Of a stretch of 64,000 nucleotides of DNA, positions 23,201 through 34,500 are shown one piece after another; the first letter of the stretch is position 1; every line of letters starts with the position of its first letter. A model generated the notes under the pieces. It saw nothing but the letters and a program-made list of their open reading frames with translations, did no database searches and was not told where the DNA came from. The DNA comes from Branchiostoma floridae (taxonomy: Eukaryota > Chordata > Leptocardii > Amphioxiformes > Branchiostomatidae): assembly GCF_000003815.2 (NCBI RefSeq), contig NC_049987.1, positions 2,104,761 to 2,168,760 of the forward strand, in the 5' to 3' direction. The translations under genes were made by a program, and so were the position numbers.

Positions 23201-25218
23201 TAGAATGCACAACATTGTCCAAATCCCACTCAGTATTGATGAAACCTCGCCTTTATACTGTTCCGGCAGTAAATTCCATGTATAAGCTTAACCCTATTCA
23301 GACCGGGGGGGGGGGGGCTTTTGAGGCCCGCGCTAACTTTGATGTCCTATAACGCCAGAACGGCTTACCCTAAAGCCACCAAATTTGGTAAGTTTTCCTA
23401 AAATATTGCTGGCAACAATTTGACGAAGTTTGACAAATTTTCCATTTTTTCTTGTTGCCATGGCAACCGTTTGTTGACAGGCAGTTTTGCCAAAAATCAC
23501 TATTTTTGGTTCTAACAATGTATTTTTCATATCTGCTTGCTATATTACTGCGATTTTGTTACATAAATAAAATCTTATATTATTTAGAATATCTTTCATA
23601 ATTATATATATATGCATAAATTATGCTAATTTGATGACGTCATAACCCCAAAACCCAAGATGGCGGACCGAATGGCCAGATCAAGAATAACAAGCTTATT
23701 ATCCCTTAAATTTGTAACTACCTGGTATTTTTTCATCAAAAACCATGTAAATGAATGAATTTAGTCTATTTCCATTGCCCTTTGTGATAATTTGTTGCAA
23801 AAAAAGTATTTTTAAAAATTTAAGGTGGTGGATATCATATGGCGGAGCCAAACTCGTATCTTAGATGTGCATGACGTCATTTTATGACGTCACATTGACG
23901 TCATTGATGTTGCTATTGGCAACACAAGGTGTGACAAACATTATTATTCTGTTATCTGCACTTGTTGTTACATTTTTGTAGCATTAACTTGGAGTTTTCT
24001 GAGAATACCCTTTTTTCATGGGTTTTGCTGATATAATCAAATTGATGACGTCATAATTACGTCATCCTACGTCAACGTAACGTCGAACGTCACGTACTTG
24101 TCAGATATTATGTCGACATCATCGCCTGAAAATTTGGTGGCCGTACGGCACGTCGTTCAAGAGTTATAGGACTTAAAAGTGGAGGGCCTCAAAAGCCCCC
24201 CCCCCGGTCCAGGGATGACCAAAAAAGCCCGGTCTGAATAGGGTTAAGTGGCTCGATAGGTGTGCATCAGCCATCCTTAGGTTTTAACTTAACCAATAAT
24301 GATAAAATGTTATATTCTGATTGGGTTTTATAGCCATTGAGTAGTAAACAGTCTTCAAGATTTCTTTTTTACCTCTTGATTTAGATGCCTTTTTGAAGTG
24401 GCAAACTTCATTTCTTCCAACCAACTGACCACGGTCGGTTACGTCACCATGGTAGGAGCTACAGATGGATATGTCCGTTACAACTACGTTAACAACAGAG
24501 GTGGGTTCTGTTTTTTTAACGCGTGCTGCCTTGATCCAAACGCTGTGCTTAATGTGTCCACATTGTGTCTGTTGCATGTTCGGGAATACCAATGTTTTCC
24601 CTGACTATTGTTATATTCTAATAACAAATAGAGCCAATTTCAAAAAATTGTAATATTTGCTCTCGCGTGATGAAAGTCTAGCGAGAGTTTGCGCGAGTGA
24701 AGTGAAAACGAGCTGTAATAATAGTAGGTCTGCCTTTTGGCATTTTGGTTTTGCTTTGTAGTTTAGGTCCCAGTTTGTTCTAGCGCGAGAGCAAAGTTAT
24801 CTGAGTTTGGAAATTGTTCTTGCCATATGCATATAATTACCAATCGCATGTCTCTTTCATAAATTAGAAAACTGGTCATAATAAAGAAAAAAATTGAAAA
24901 CTGGTCGTACTAAAGAAAAAAAATTGTAAACTTCTAAGGGGTAAAGATGTCATGATCACTGTCCTGTGTTTACACAATGTCTTTCAGGGAAGCGGTAAAA
25001 TGGCGGCTCGTTAGGCCTAGGCAACTAATGTTTGTATAGTTTCATCTTGTGCTTTCTTTTTCCTAGGAATGAGCGAAGCAGATTCTTGCCGAGGACTTGA
25101 TGGGTACGATCCGTGCCCAACTGCGCCCCCTGGCAGCAGTAGTGAGAAAGTCATGGTGTCGCTGTCTACTGTCATGGCGTCCGCCTGGTGTCTGATGTTT
25201 AGCTTTATCGTAAACTAG
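19492..25218 (+). CDS. Secreted PEBP-family protein with predicted GPI anchor (complete, 7 exons)
   Basis: Exons 19492-19540, 19910-20012, 20541-20638, 20975-21075, 22340-22518, 24385-24500 and 25067-25218 join in phase to 266 codons. Phosphatidylethanolamine-binding-protein signatures are present: MVDPDTP (residues 91-97, for the usual DPDAP), a conserved-position His in LLHML, and GPMPPPCSGDHTYHYLLLRQ (132-151, for GPxPPxGxHRY). PEBPs bind anionic lipid head groups or nucleotides in a small pocket and often regulate kinases. Unlike cytosolic PEBP1/RKIP, this one starts with a hydrophobic signal (MMSTFATITTLFVLSN) and ends with PPGSSS, a short polar spacer and an ~18-residue hydrophobic tail (VSLSTVMASAWCLMFSFIVN) with no charged residue after it, which fits a GPI signal. 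There is one N-glycosylation site (N54-I-T). AATAAA signals lie at 25254 and 25434. The second ATG (19495) could also start. Confidence 0.85.
20169..20262. repeat. (CA)n microsatellite
   Basis: Long CA/ACAC runs with ta and aaca interruptions, in intron 2 of the PEBP gene. Confidence 0.9.
21330..21360. repeat. (TAG)n microsatellite
   Basis: A run of tagtagtagtagtag in intron 4 of the PEBP gene. Confidence 0.85.
22645..22860 (-). mobile_element. LINE remnant (CR1/L2-type RT C-terminus)
   Basis: On the minus strand, the frame LEYCSSVWSP, then after a shift LIEGVQRRATKYILGPSAEH, is the familiar end of a CR1/L2/Jockey reverse transcriptase. It is followed by CRRSMYMENLNK, a stop and an (AAAT)n tail (plus-strand tttatttatttatttattg at 22647). 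There is at least one frameshift. It lies in PEBP intron 5. The plus-strand hairpin ggtgttcagcggagggc / gccctccgctgaacacc (22716-22771) lies inside it. Confidence 0.75.
23013..23112. other. 100-N assembly gap flanked by inverted repeat
   Basis: The left flank agcagaggttgaatcgcgca (22981) and the right flank tgcgcgattcaacctctgct (about 23119) are reverse complements, so the gap sits at the loop of a hairpin in PEBP intron 5. Confidence 0.9.
23292..24243. mobile_element. TTAA-flanked (piggyBac-type) MITE, copy 1
   Basis: A TTAA target duplication (23288-23291, 24244-24247) flanks ends ccctattcagaccggg and cccggtctgaataggg, each followed by a poly-G or poly-C run and a ggcctcaaaagccc-like subterminal inverted repeat. 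It is non-coding and 952 bp long. At least five TGACGTCA octamers lie inside (about 23634-24060). It is inserted in PEBP intron 5. Confidence 0.85.
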
Positions 25219-25906
25219 AATAAGGACCTAGGGCTTAATAGTTGCCATGACGAAATAAACGTGGCAAATTTGTTATTACCTACGTAAAAATTGGGAAATT
25301 TGTTCTCCTGTGTGTTCGTAGTTTTTTTTTACATACGGAATATCATAGATTGACATGATGTAACTTGTAAGACGTTTATTTTGATTTGTAAAACCAACCT
25401 CGCTGTTTGCCATATTGGTTTTCCTTACATTTAAATAAAGATACTTACATGATTGTAAATCTTTAAAAAAACGTATAAACGGTTGTCATTGATTTATTTT
25501 CGTGTTATTTTGCATTCATTTAGCCATAAAGACATATTTAAGTAATGTATTTGACACAGAAAATTTTCAGTTTCGTTACAGATGGTATCATATGTACAAA
25601 ATAACTATACAGTAATTGGAAATAGTATAAAAAACAGATTTGTTGCTTCAAAAATAAGAACAAAGTGAAAAAAAAAGATCCACAAGTTTCATTCAACGGC
25701 AACTCAATCCTAATTCTAACACTCTACTCAAAATACATCTGTATCTATATAGCCGGTATAATCGCCATCCAGTGTAACATACCATCTTTGATTTCGACTA
25801 TTTCATTTTGTTAGTTAATTCATCACTCCATATATACATCCCGCAACCTATTGGTAAATGTAGGTTTTGGCACAGAGTAAATATGTTGATCTTAGAGAAA
25901 TGAACA
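25219..25906. other. 3' intergenic region between convergent PEBP and NHL genes
   Basis: It holds the PEBP 3' UTR with AATAAA at 25254 and 25434, and the downstream side of the NHL gene, whose stop codon is at 25907-25909 on the minus strand. No other gene is visible. Confidence 0.6.
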
Positions 25907-28900
25907 TCAAGGCTCACAGCGACTCTTACTGACACTAAATACTTTACTCAGCGCGTTGTCTACCACAACAAATCTCCCGTCAGACAACGCTTGTACCCCG
26001 TACGGCTCTCGTAAGCCGTCGGCCGGCGCCGCCACTAGCCGACAAAACCCGAGCCGATCCCGAGGATCGAACAGTTGGACTCGTCGGTTCCCTGCATCTG
26101 ACACCACAATTTTCCCCTGCCTGTCCACCCCCACCCCGCGGGGGCGCTCCAGACGACCCAGCCAATCCCCCCTGTCTCCTATTCGTGTTTTGAAGCCACT
26201 GTTGAGGTCGTAGACTTTCACACAGTGGTCGTACCAACACGACAGTAAGATCTCCCCACGACCGTTGCAGGCGACTTCATTTGCAATCGGTCCAACATGG
26301 CCGGCTAGCAAGATATCTCCGGCTCTACGTTCTCCTTTCGCTGTAAATATCCTCACTCCTAATTGATCTGAAATTGCTACAATTCCGTACGTTCTATCAA
26401 CGGAGATACTAGCTGGTCTATCAAATACAGTGTCTTCACTGAAGTGACCAGTAAAGTTTCCTCGGAAGTCGAACATGTTTACGGCGTTGTTGACTGGATC
26501 AGTGACGAGAAACATGTTGCCAACGATCGCAATGCCGGTCGGACAGGACTTTGTGTATCCGTTAATTCTCGTGGTGAATAAACGGAGGAACACTCCACTG
26601 CTGTCAAAAACCTGTAAAAAAGAAAGAAATTAAACTGTAAGCTTCTCGAACTAGTTTAACTGTAATACCCGACACAACAAAATGGACTGAACAGCACCAG
26701 TCTTTGTTTGCGGCAGTATGATCAACCCACTGCTGTCGTGACGCCTCGTAATGCAGATAGAACTCGTGAGTCAGTGATCAGTGGGTCATAAGTTGCAGGA
26801 CAACTATTGCGCCCACCGTCTCTGTTCAGAGATGTTTGTAAAGCTGCTCACTGAGTCACGTGTTCTATCTACATAACGTGGCGTCACGCCAGCAGCAGAT
26901 TGTTCATTCCTTGACATAGAGTGGTACTGCTCAGTCTAAAATTTGGCCAAGTCCAATTTTTGTGTTGGATATTACAGATAAAATAGTTCAATAATGACTT
27001 CTACAAACAGAGATGAACTTCCATGTGAACATTGTAAGCTTCATTTTCTGTATAACTTAATTATTTCAAACAAATATCAAATGAAAATTATCTATAAAAT
27101 CATAATATCTTGAAAGAGAGAGAGAGTGAAAATGGAGTTACTGATACATGTGTACATACATATAAAAAGAAATTAACGTGCATGTTTAGGTGTCCCTGAT
27201 TTTGCAAAATGTCCATCTTTATTCCGGTTTCCTCATTAGAATGGGGTTTGTTAGTAGTTTGCTATGATTCTTCTAAAATCGACACTACTTTGAACACACC
27301 TGTATCCGTTGGTTGCCTGTATCCGCCACATAAATCTCTCCTAAATTTGATACTATAACTCCTGCTGGACGATGGAACTCTCCATCGGCCCTGCCGAACT
27401 GTCCGAAGTGCTGGCTGATCCGAGAGGTGTGCTGTTTGCTGTCGAACACAGCAATCGTGCTATCCTTTTTAGCAAACGTTACACGTCTTTCAAGTGGGTT
27501 GAAGGGATGAGAAGCAGTAGACTTCGTCATGGACGTGAGTTCATCAGAAACCTGCAACGTGAAAACAAGAACACATGAAGTGAATGATTGTTGTTGTTGC
27601 TGATCTGCCACATAGGCCAATATAGGACAGCAAGTTTTCGTGTTGTTTTAGTACCAGGGTATATATAACTAGAGTTTCACAAAAAACATACCTTCGCCAA
27701 ATCATCAAGGTTCATAATGGAGAGTGTCTCGATCAAAGCTCTCATTCATGTATTACTAGAGCAACGGGTTACCTACCAGAATTAAACAGCTGCATGAAAG
27801 TGTGTATATGGCGGTTGAAAATTCCCCTTTATCCATTTCAAATTACTTCCAGCGTGGTTCAAGCTTATTTTCGGCTACAGAGCCACCACCCTATCCCATG
27901 GTAAATAATTATTTGGCCAACTTCTTGATCTATTTGTCATCTAGCTTAGCGTTAGTTTTGGTTGACATTTCTTATTGTCTAACAAACGAGTGTGTTTGCA
28001 ATAGACAGCAAAACATCACCAGATAAACTGTTTTTCTTTAATTGCATTTGAAGGTTGGTTGCAATAGACAGTAATAACACCTATAACTCATTGGTATAAC
28101 CCAGTTCAAAGGTCAAACAAATCTGCAAAAACTCTGCACGTGCCATGGCGTTGCTAGGATAAAACTCTTCACTTCCTGATGATAATGAGAGGAGGAGACG
28201 GTTGGTGGGCCCTTCTCTAAAAAAACATGTCAACAGAAATAACATCTATGTTTTGCTACCAAACACAGCTGCAGCCAGTTGAAGTGCTGCCAGTGTCTTT
28301 GAAATTCCATTGAAGGCTAGAAATCATCCTCATTTCTAAGTTATTTCAATAATCATGTGAATGAAACCCAGATTTCTATAACACACATTTCAGAATTTTA
28401 ATCATCTCCTAAGGTATATACATACTAAAAATAATGCAAATCCACGAACATATGATTGATTTATTCTCCTCCGATGATAAAAACAAAATCACCCATTGCA
28501 GACCAGAACAATTTGCTAGGGGGCCCGAATTTGCACAACTTCCCCCATGCCCAAAGACGTATCCACAACTCATAGATTGTGACCCTAGCACTTTAGAAAC
28601 TCTTTACCGTCAACTTTGAACCACCGCTGCAATACCTTCATTTTCCCAACCCCCACATGACTACCAAAAATCAAATAAAACGATCCACACCGTCTCGAGT
28701 CTCGTCATCTTGTACGCAAACACACACACATACACACTCGCCCCGCTGCTGCGACGACGAATGCTGGGACGATTCAAAGCTATAAACTAAATGTAACTGG
28801 AACCAAGATCTCAACTCCGCCGGCTTTTGTAGTTTGAAGGCATTTGCATGTGAGTGAGTCGAGGTGCGTATTTGTCAATTTGGACTAGGATTTCAGTGTT

Positions 28901-29326
28901 GAAAAAGGAGGGCGAGGTTTTCGTAGTTTTGCTTCCCCGCATATGATCCTTACGGTTGTCAAACCAAAACCTGGCCGCGATGGTTAAATGCCCCCCCCCC
29001 AAAAAAAACTTACGCCACCACCCACAGAGAGGCCAGCAGAGGAGGCTATTGGCAGTTGAGGTACAGGGGCACCTCTTAATTAAATAGCAGGAAATGAATA
29101 TATGTCTTTTTGAATACCCTCTTCAGCAAGCTTTTGAAATGATATATAACAGTTCGAAAAAAATTGTGTTGATTTCAATTTTATTAGTCATTCCCAAAAT
29201 ACTATATTCACAGACAACGCTGACATTATAGCAACACATGAAATACATTTAGATTGCAATCTTAGATATGATTAATTAGGTAAATATACTTAGACTCACC
29301 TCTTGCATTGCTTTTATATCCTCCAT
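25907..29326 (-). CDS. NHL-repeat protein (TRIM2/3/71-type propeller without RBCC), complete
   Basis: Three exons, 29326-29300 (ATG, 9 codons), 27551-27300 (84 codons) and 26611-25907, join in phase 0 to 328 codons including the stop. The body is an NHL beta-propeller. The repeated signature is GEFHRPAGVIVSNLGEIYVAD-type: PAGV....GEIYVADTGNQRIQ, RPASISVDRTYGIVAISD, ERPRGVGVDRQGKIVVSDAGNRRVQLFD, EPYGVQALSDGRFVVVDN. NHL propellers bind RNA or protein and usually sit behind RING/B-box/coiled-coil in TRIM proteins. Here only a short leader (MEDIKAMQE) and a linker precede it, so no E3 activity is expected from this protein. Exon 1 might be mis-chosen, and an upstream RBCC exon may exist, but none is visible before 30.7 kb. 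Confidence 0.8.
26731..26905. repeat. Foldback MITE, ~50-bp arms
   Basis: The arm ctgtcgtgacgcctcgtaat, then gcagatagaactcgtgagtc, is mirrored by gactcacgtgttctatct, then acataacgtggcgtcacgcc (with small mismatches). It lies in NHL intron 2 and is non-coding. Confidence 0.65.
27552..29299. other. Large intron 1 of the NHL gene, no gene seen
   Basis: It contains scattered low-complexity sequence (cacacacacatacacact near 28720, a C-run at 28990) and a 61-codon frame at 28434-28619 without recognisable features. Confidence 0.4.
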
Positions 29327-30349
29327 GTTGTAGCAAAGTGACTAGTAGACAAACACGCTGACAAGCACGCTCTGTTTACACCTGTTTACATGACGACGTA
29401 GTAAACATAGCAGCCCATTCTGCAACCTAATCGGCATTAAGTCACGCGAGATTTAGACTTAAATTGTACATTTGATGTACATAACTCGGTCAAGGAAATA
29501 AACATTTTTTTTATTCTCCAGTAGATAACGTTTGATTACAAACGTTTTGTATTATACATTTATCACAAACTGATAAAGTTTTAACACAATGTTTTCCAAA
29601 GTAAGGCTTGTGCAGTGGGTAACATGACAGCTTCCAAAACTGGATAAACCGGTTCCGCCAGGAGGCAAAGTGTGCGTGTTGTTCCCTAGTTACTGACAAG
29701 TTGTCTGACCTTAGCTGCCAAGAAAGTCAGCTATGAAGAACGGAAGGCACCAAAATTCTTTAAATTTATTCTTATCAGTTTCTACGTAACTTATGTAACC
29801 ACTGCGTCAACATTCCTCACCTTTTTATCTCATGCAACATGTAATGATTTAGGTAATACCTTTTATATTGAATTTTTTTTTTTTTTTAGTTTTCTAGTGC
29901 ATTGCTTATAATAATTTCGTGGCTTGAACTAGTGAATTAGGACTCCTTGGTTTTAACGTTATGAAAGCATTTTTAGCTTATTGATAAAAAATAAACACGC
30001 AGAGATCAGAAACGTATACACATCAGCATGTTTAATATGCTCATTTGTCTAAATAAAATATCTTATGTGTATACTGATGTTATGCATCAACAATCATGTT
30101 ACATTTATCTGTTACTTGTGCATTTACCTTTATTTGTACATTTTCTGCCCTGACTAGTTGTTGGCCCATTAATCCTCACAATTTCAATTGAATAAGGGAC
30201 TGTATTGGCCGATATCGATTCTAAGTGTTCACAACAACGTTGTCTACTTATTGCATGTATACATATCGTCGCATTTTCCCAGAAAGAGTACAACTTCCTA
30301 CCGAAGATGACTCGCTGTAGGGATGTCAATATGCCAAACATTCTATTAC
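29327..30349. other. Intergenic region between NHL and mucin-like genes
   Basis: It holds the NHL promoter side and the 3' side of the mucin-like gene, both on the minus strand. A poly-T run lies near 29873-29889. No exon or clear repeat was recognised. Confidence 0.5.
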
Positions 30350-30717
30350 AAGCGCCAGATTGCAGTCTATTACTTTAATCTCTAAAACAAGCGTCAATTA
30401 TTTGATTTACATTTGACAAACGTCAATTAGGACAAAATTTAATCAATTAATCTTATAGCCAAATGGCAATTACTCAATCTGAATATAAAAACACCAATTA
30501 CTAGTACTAAATGTATGGATACTAACTTTAATCACTTAAGGTTTATAGACAAACGTTCATTACTTAAGCTGTTAAGACAAGTGCCAATCCCTTCACTATT
30601 ATAGTAAATCTTAATCAGTTCATGCATGTTAATCAATTTGTGCATGTATCTACTGTGATAAACGTCAAACATCTAATGTATATTGAGAAACTTCAAAGCA
30701 CGTAATGTATAAAAACA
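30350..30717 (-). repeat. Degenerate ~30-bp tandem repeat in mucin-like gene 3' UTR
   Basis: Reading the plus strand, phrases such as acaagcgtcaattattt, acaaacgtcaattagga, ccaaatggcaattactcaat, aaacgttcattacttaa and aaacgtcaaacatctaat follow at about 28-45-bp steps. The block starts directly after the stop codon of the mucin-like gene (30718-30720, minus strand), so it should be transcribed as 3' UTR. Confidence 0.5.
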
Positions 30718-31597
30718 TCACATCTTCTTCATCTCCACTGTCTCTGACATGCGGATCTTATTGACGACCAGTTCGTCTGTGGATCCCGGATAGTGTTTGC
30801 CCGACAGTTGAACACTCTTCACTCGGGTGCTACAGAAAGAATATTGGATAGTAAGAATGGTAAAAATATGTATCAAATATAAAGATACATACAGTGACCA
30901 TGTCAGAACATGGGAACATTCCCAAACTAAGGCTTCTATTCAATAAGGTCTGTTTTGAGACTTAGTTTTCTTGTTGCATTTAAAGTATACGTAGAGCATT
31001 TGATTTAAGTATGTGTATTCTATGAGTGGTGTAAATGTTAGTAATGCATGCTACGTGCTGGCACCCAATATTTTCTACGTTGTCTGTGTTTGCCATGTAT
31101 TTCATTGTTTGCTATCTCGATAAGTAAATGAATACAACTTTCTCCTAGTTTCTCTCTGCAAATCGCATTATGCTTTAATTTTGACGACTCAAGGTCTAAA
31201 CAGGAAATTTTGATTCTAAGCAGGCTTTTTTTGTAAGAAAACAAGGAAAATTGGACGTATTTTATATGTTGAATGAAATTATGACCATATACTATCATCA
31301 TGTGTTTTTCGCACCTCATGCGCCAAAAGATCAAAGCCACTACAGCAAGCATTGCTGAAGCCGAGAGGACGCTGATGACGATGGTTGTGGTGTTCCCTGC
31401 CACGTGTTGTTCTGTGATTGGTCCAGCGATGCTCTGCGATGCCACTGACGTTACCACTGTCACACCATCCGTTACCGCTGTCACACCATCCGTTACCGCT
31501 GTCACACCATCAGTGTGAGTTTCGTCAGTTTGCGTCTGCCTGCTGGCGGTAGACGAAGGTTCAGTGGACATGGCAGGAGGTGTCATCTCGGGTATAT
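30718..31597 (-). CDS. Mucin-like gene exons 28-29: Thr-rich stalk, membrane helix, short tail
   Basis: Exon 28 has a Ser/Thr-rich stalk with three tandem copies of a 21-bp unit encoding DGVTAVT-like heptads (plus-strand 31438-31511), then a single helix [20 protein letters not shown] followed by the positive stop-transfer RMR. Exon 29 gives a 37-codon cytoplasmic segment ([14 protein letters not shown]…) ending EMKKM and TGA at 30718-30720. No SH2, PDZ or ITAM motif is obvious; two Lys pairs are near the end. Confidence 0.85.
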
Positions 31598-34500
31598 CTG
31601 CAAAAGAATGGGTATCCCCTTTTCATTTACAAGGATACATAAAATATGTTCCACGTAAAAGATTGCTATTAATGCACACCACCATTCACTCCGTCCATGG
31701 CACTGGCTCCTCGATAGCGTGGATCACGATATCGGTGATAGCCATTAACTCAGTACACATGCCCATGAATAATGATAGTAATGTCGATTGCCTTTGTTGT
31801 ACATTCATGACCTAGTGGGCTAAGTACAGAGACAAAGGTCGTAATAAAATACATATGGTGACATTGAGATGACTTCTAACACTTGTCTGAATCATTGTAT
31901 TTATTCTAAAGCTTCTCGTATACATTTGTTCGACTTCTTCTTGTCTGTTGGTAAAAGGCAGTTTGAGATCATTAAAGACATTGGAAGCCGTCGAATCTAT
32001 ATAAATTACAACTTTAAAAATGTTAAAGATATGTCTACAATATTGATGCATTAACGAAAGACATTCCACACTAGGAAATATATGCGTACCTGGAACGCAG
32101 ACGCCATTTGAAATGGATGTTCCTGGTGCGCAGACGCAGTAGTATGTTCCATGTATGTTGACGCAGATCTCATTCAAGGTGCAGTTGTTGGTACCTTTGT
32201 AACATTCATCAATATCTAAGGGAAATGTAAATCTTTATTAAATAGATATCCGAACTACTTGGTAACAATATACTTGGCGTGTATGAGCATGAAATGCAAG
32301 ATCAAAAGTTTTGAGGGCACAATTGTAACAAAGGTGCATGTATCAAACTCACGGGATTAAATATAGCATATAGAAAGATATATCAGTTTCAGAAAAAAAT
32401 CAATTGTGTTATGCACCGCCTTGCATCAATTTTCTTATTTAACGAGGCTCGTAGTTGGGATGTTATAGAGCAAGTTTTTATATCATCAGTGTAAACTGGA
32501 CGTATATACCTTTGCATAGTTGTGAAGGATCATCTGGCAACTCATATCCATCCTCACAGTAACACGTGTATCCTCCAACAGTGTTGTTGCAAAGTTGGTG
32601 ACAGTGTCTTTCCCCCAATTCGCATTCATCCTTATCTGGAAACAATGGAGATAATCTGTTATGTATAAACTCACAGGAATACAGGCTACTATATCATAAT
32701 GTCATTTTTTCAACCTATCAAGCTTTATTCCTAAATTCAACATTGCAGAGTTACCCCTGAGCGGTCGTACCTCTATTTACCGTTTGTTTTACAGAATGAA
32801 GTGAAGGCACATTGCATACTATCAATAACCGGACACAGTAAACACTACATGAGCAGTACAAAGACTAAAAACACAGCATCGATCAGGAACCTGATTTTAT
32901 AGTATTACGGCAAAAGATACTGCACTCTAGGGAACCTATAGGAAACTTGAACGCAGCCTACAAACCTAATGTCTCCCATTATGTTAGAAAATAAATCAAT
33001 TCATTTATTTGATATATACCACTTAATCAAATAGCAATATTCTTCTTTTTAACGCAACTTGAACGATAGGGCGCTGTACCTTACCTAGGCATGTTACGCT
33101 GTCGTTTGCTAACTCGTACCCGGCCTCACACACACAGACGGCCGTACCGGTCTCATTCACCATGCACCAACCTCCCACGGGGTCACAGCCAGGGTCAGTA
33201 CCTCCCTCACATGGATTGTTTGCTATTCAAAAATATCATAAGTATTAGTCTCGCAAACATGTTAATCATAAAGCATTAATGTCATGTCCCACCAACTTGG
33301 TACTACACTGCTGTATAAAATTTACATATATTAAATAACCAATAGTCATTAATCGATCTAATAGAATTAACATGAGATATCAACATGATAATCATATTAT
33401 GAAGCTTATTGATGTCACAGCATATTTTTAAAGCCGCGAAGGAAGTTTTTTTTACCTAAGCACCCAGTAAGAGCTAATTACTGTAAATTGATTTAAGTTC
33501 GCGGTAGCAGATAAAAGACTGTTTGCGATAGCATGATGCACTGTAGTCTTTTACTGACATGGAAAATATTTACCGTGGTTTGAAGTTCGCGGGGAATTGC
33601 CAATGCGAAAACCGCGAACATAAAACCACCGCAATTACTGCATTTCCATTATACAGTAACGAAGCGATGAAAACCTTCAAAAAAGTGTTTAACATGTAGT
33701 TACATTGACCGGTAGTTATGACAAGTTTGAGCCTTCTCATTGGTCTAAGTTATCTGACAATATGATAATGAATTGTTTATGAAGTAGATAATCAACAACG
33801 TACGCTGGCAGGACTGGCCATCTGTATCCAGACTGAAGCCGTCCCAACAGGAACAGTTGTAGGACCCGTCTGTGTTGTCACACAGCTGACTGCAGTTGTT
33901 CGGCATGGCACATTCATCGATGTCTAGAGGAAACCATTAAAAGTAATAAGACAGATTTGCATAGAGCTAGTATGCGTTAGCCACTTATAAAGAGCAATAG
34001 TCAGATAATGACTTATGGAGTGTCAAAATCGTTCTCTACAGCATGATGTTATATTGATCGCATGTCACCTTTCTCATTATGATTTGCTCTGTAGGAATAT
34101 TGGTTGTATATCAATTTATACTGCAGAGAATATCAATTCGTACAGCAGGAATATCATTTCGCACTGCAGGGATTATTATTACATATCAATATGACTACAG
34201 GAATTATTACTATTTATCAATGAATGTGTATTTGTAACGTTTATATGTATGAGGAAGGAAGTGAAATTCAACATTTAAGACATCATTAATCTTCATTATA
34301 TAATGATAATAGTATCACATCGAATCATACATGGTTGTTCTTCATTCAACCACAACTCATGCTTCCTTAGAAAACGTCACGGAAGATTGAATTTACTAGA
34401 CAGCCATTATCTAGCCACTACACAGATTTGAACAGATGAGATCTCTTTTAAACTTACCGGAACAATTAAAGCCGTTCTCCAAAAGATGATACCCTGGGTG

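Noticed and set aside
25956-26240. Plus- and minus-strand shadow frames over the NHL exon
   Set aside because: Other frames of a single open, domain-bearing exon.
28434-28619. 61-codon plus-strand frame in NHL intron 1
   Set aside because: A slightly proteinaceous look (CPKTYPQLIDCDPSTLETLYRQ) but no match I recognise, no neighbours in frame.
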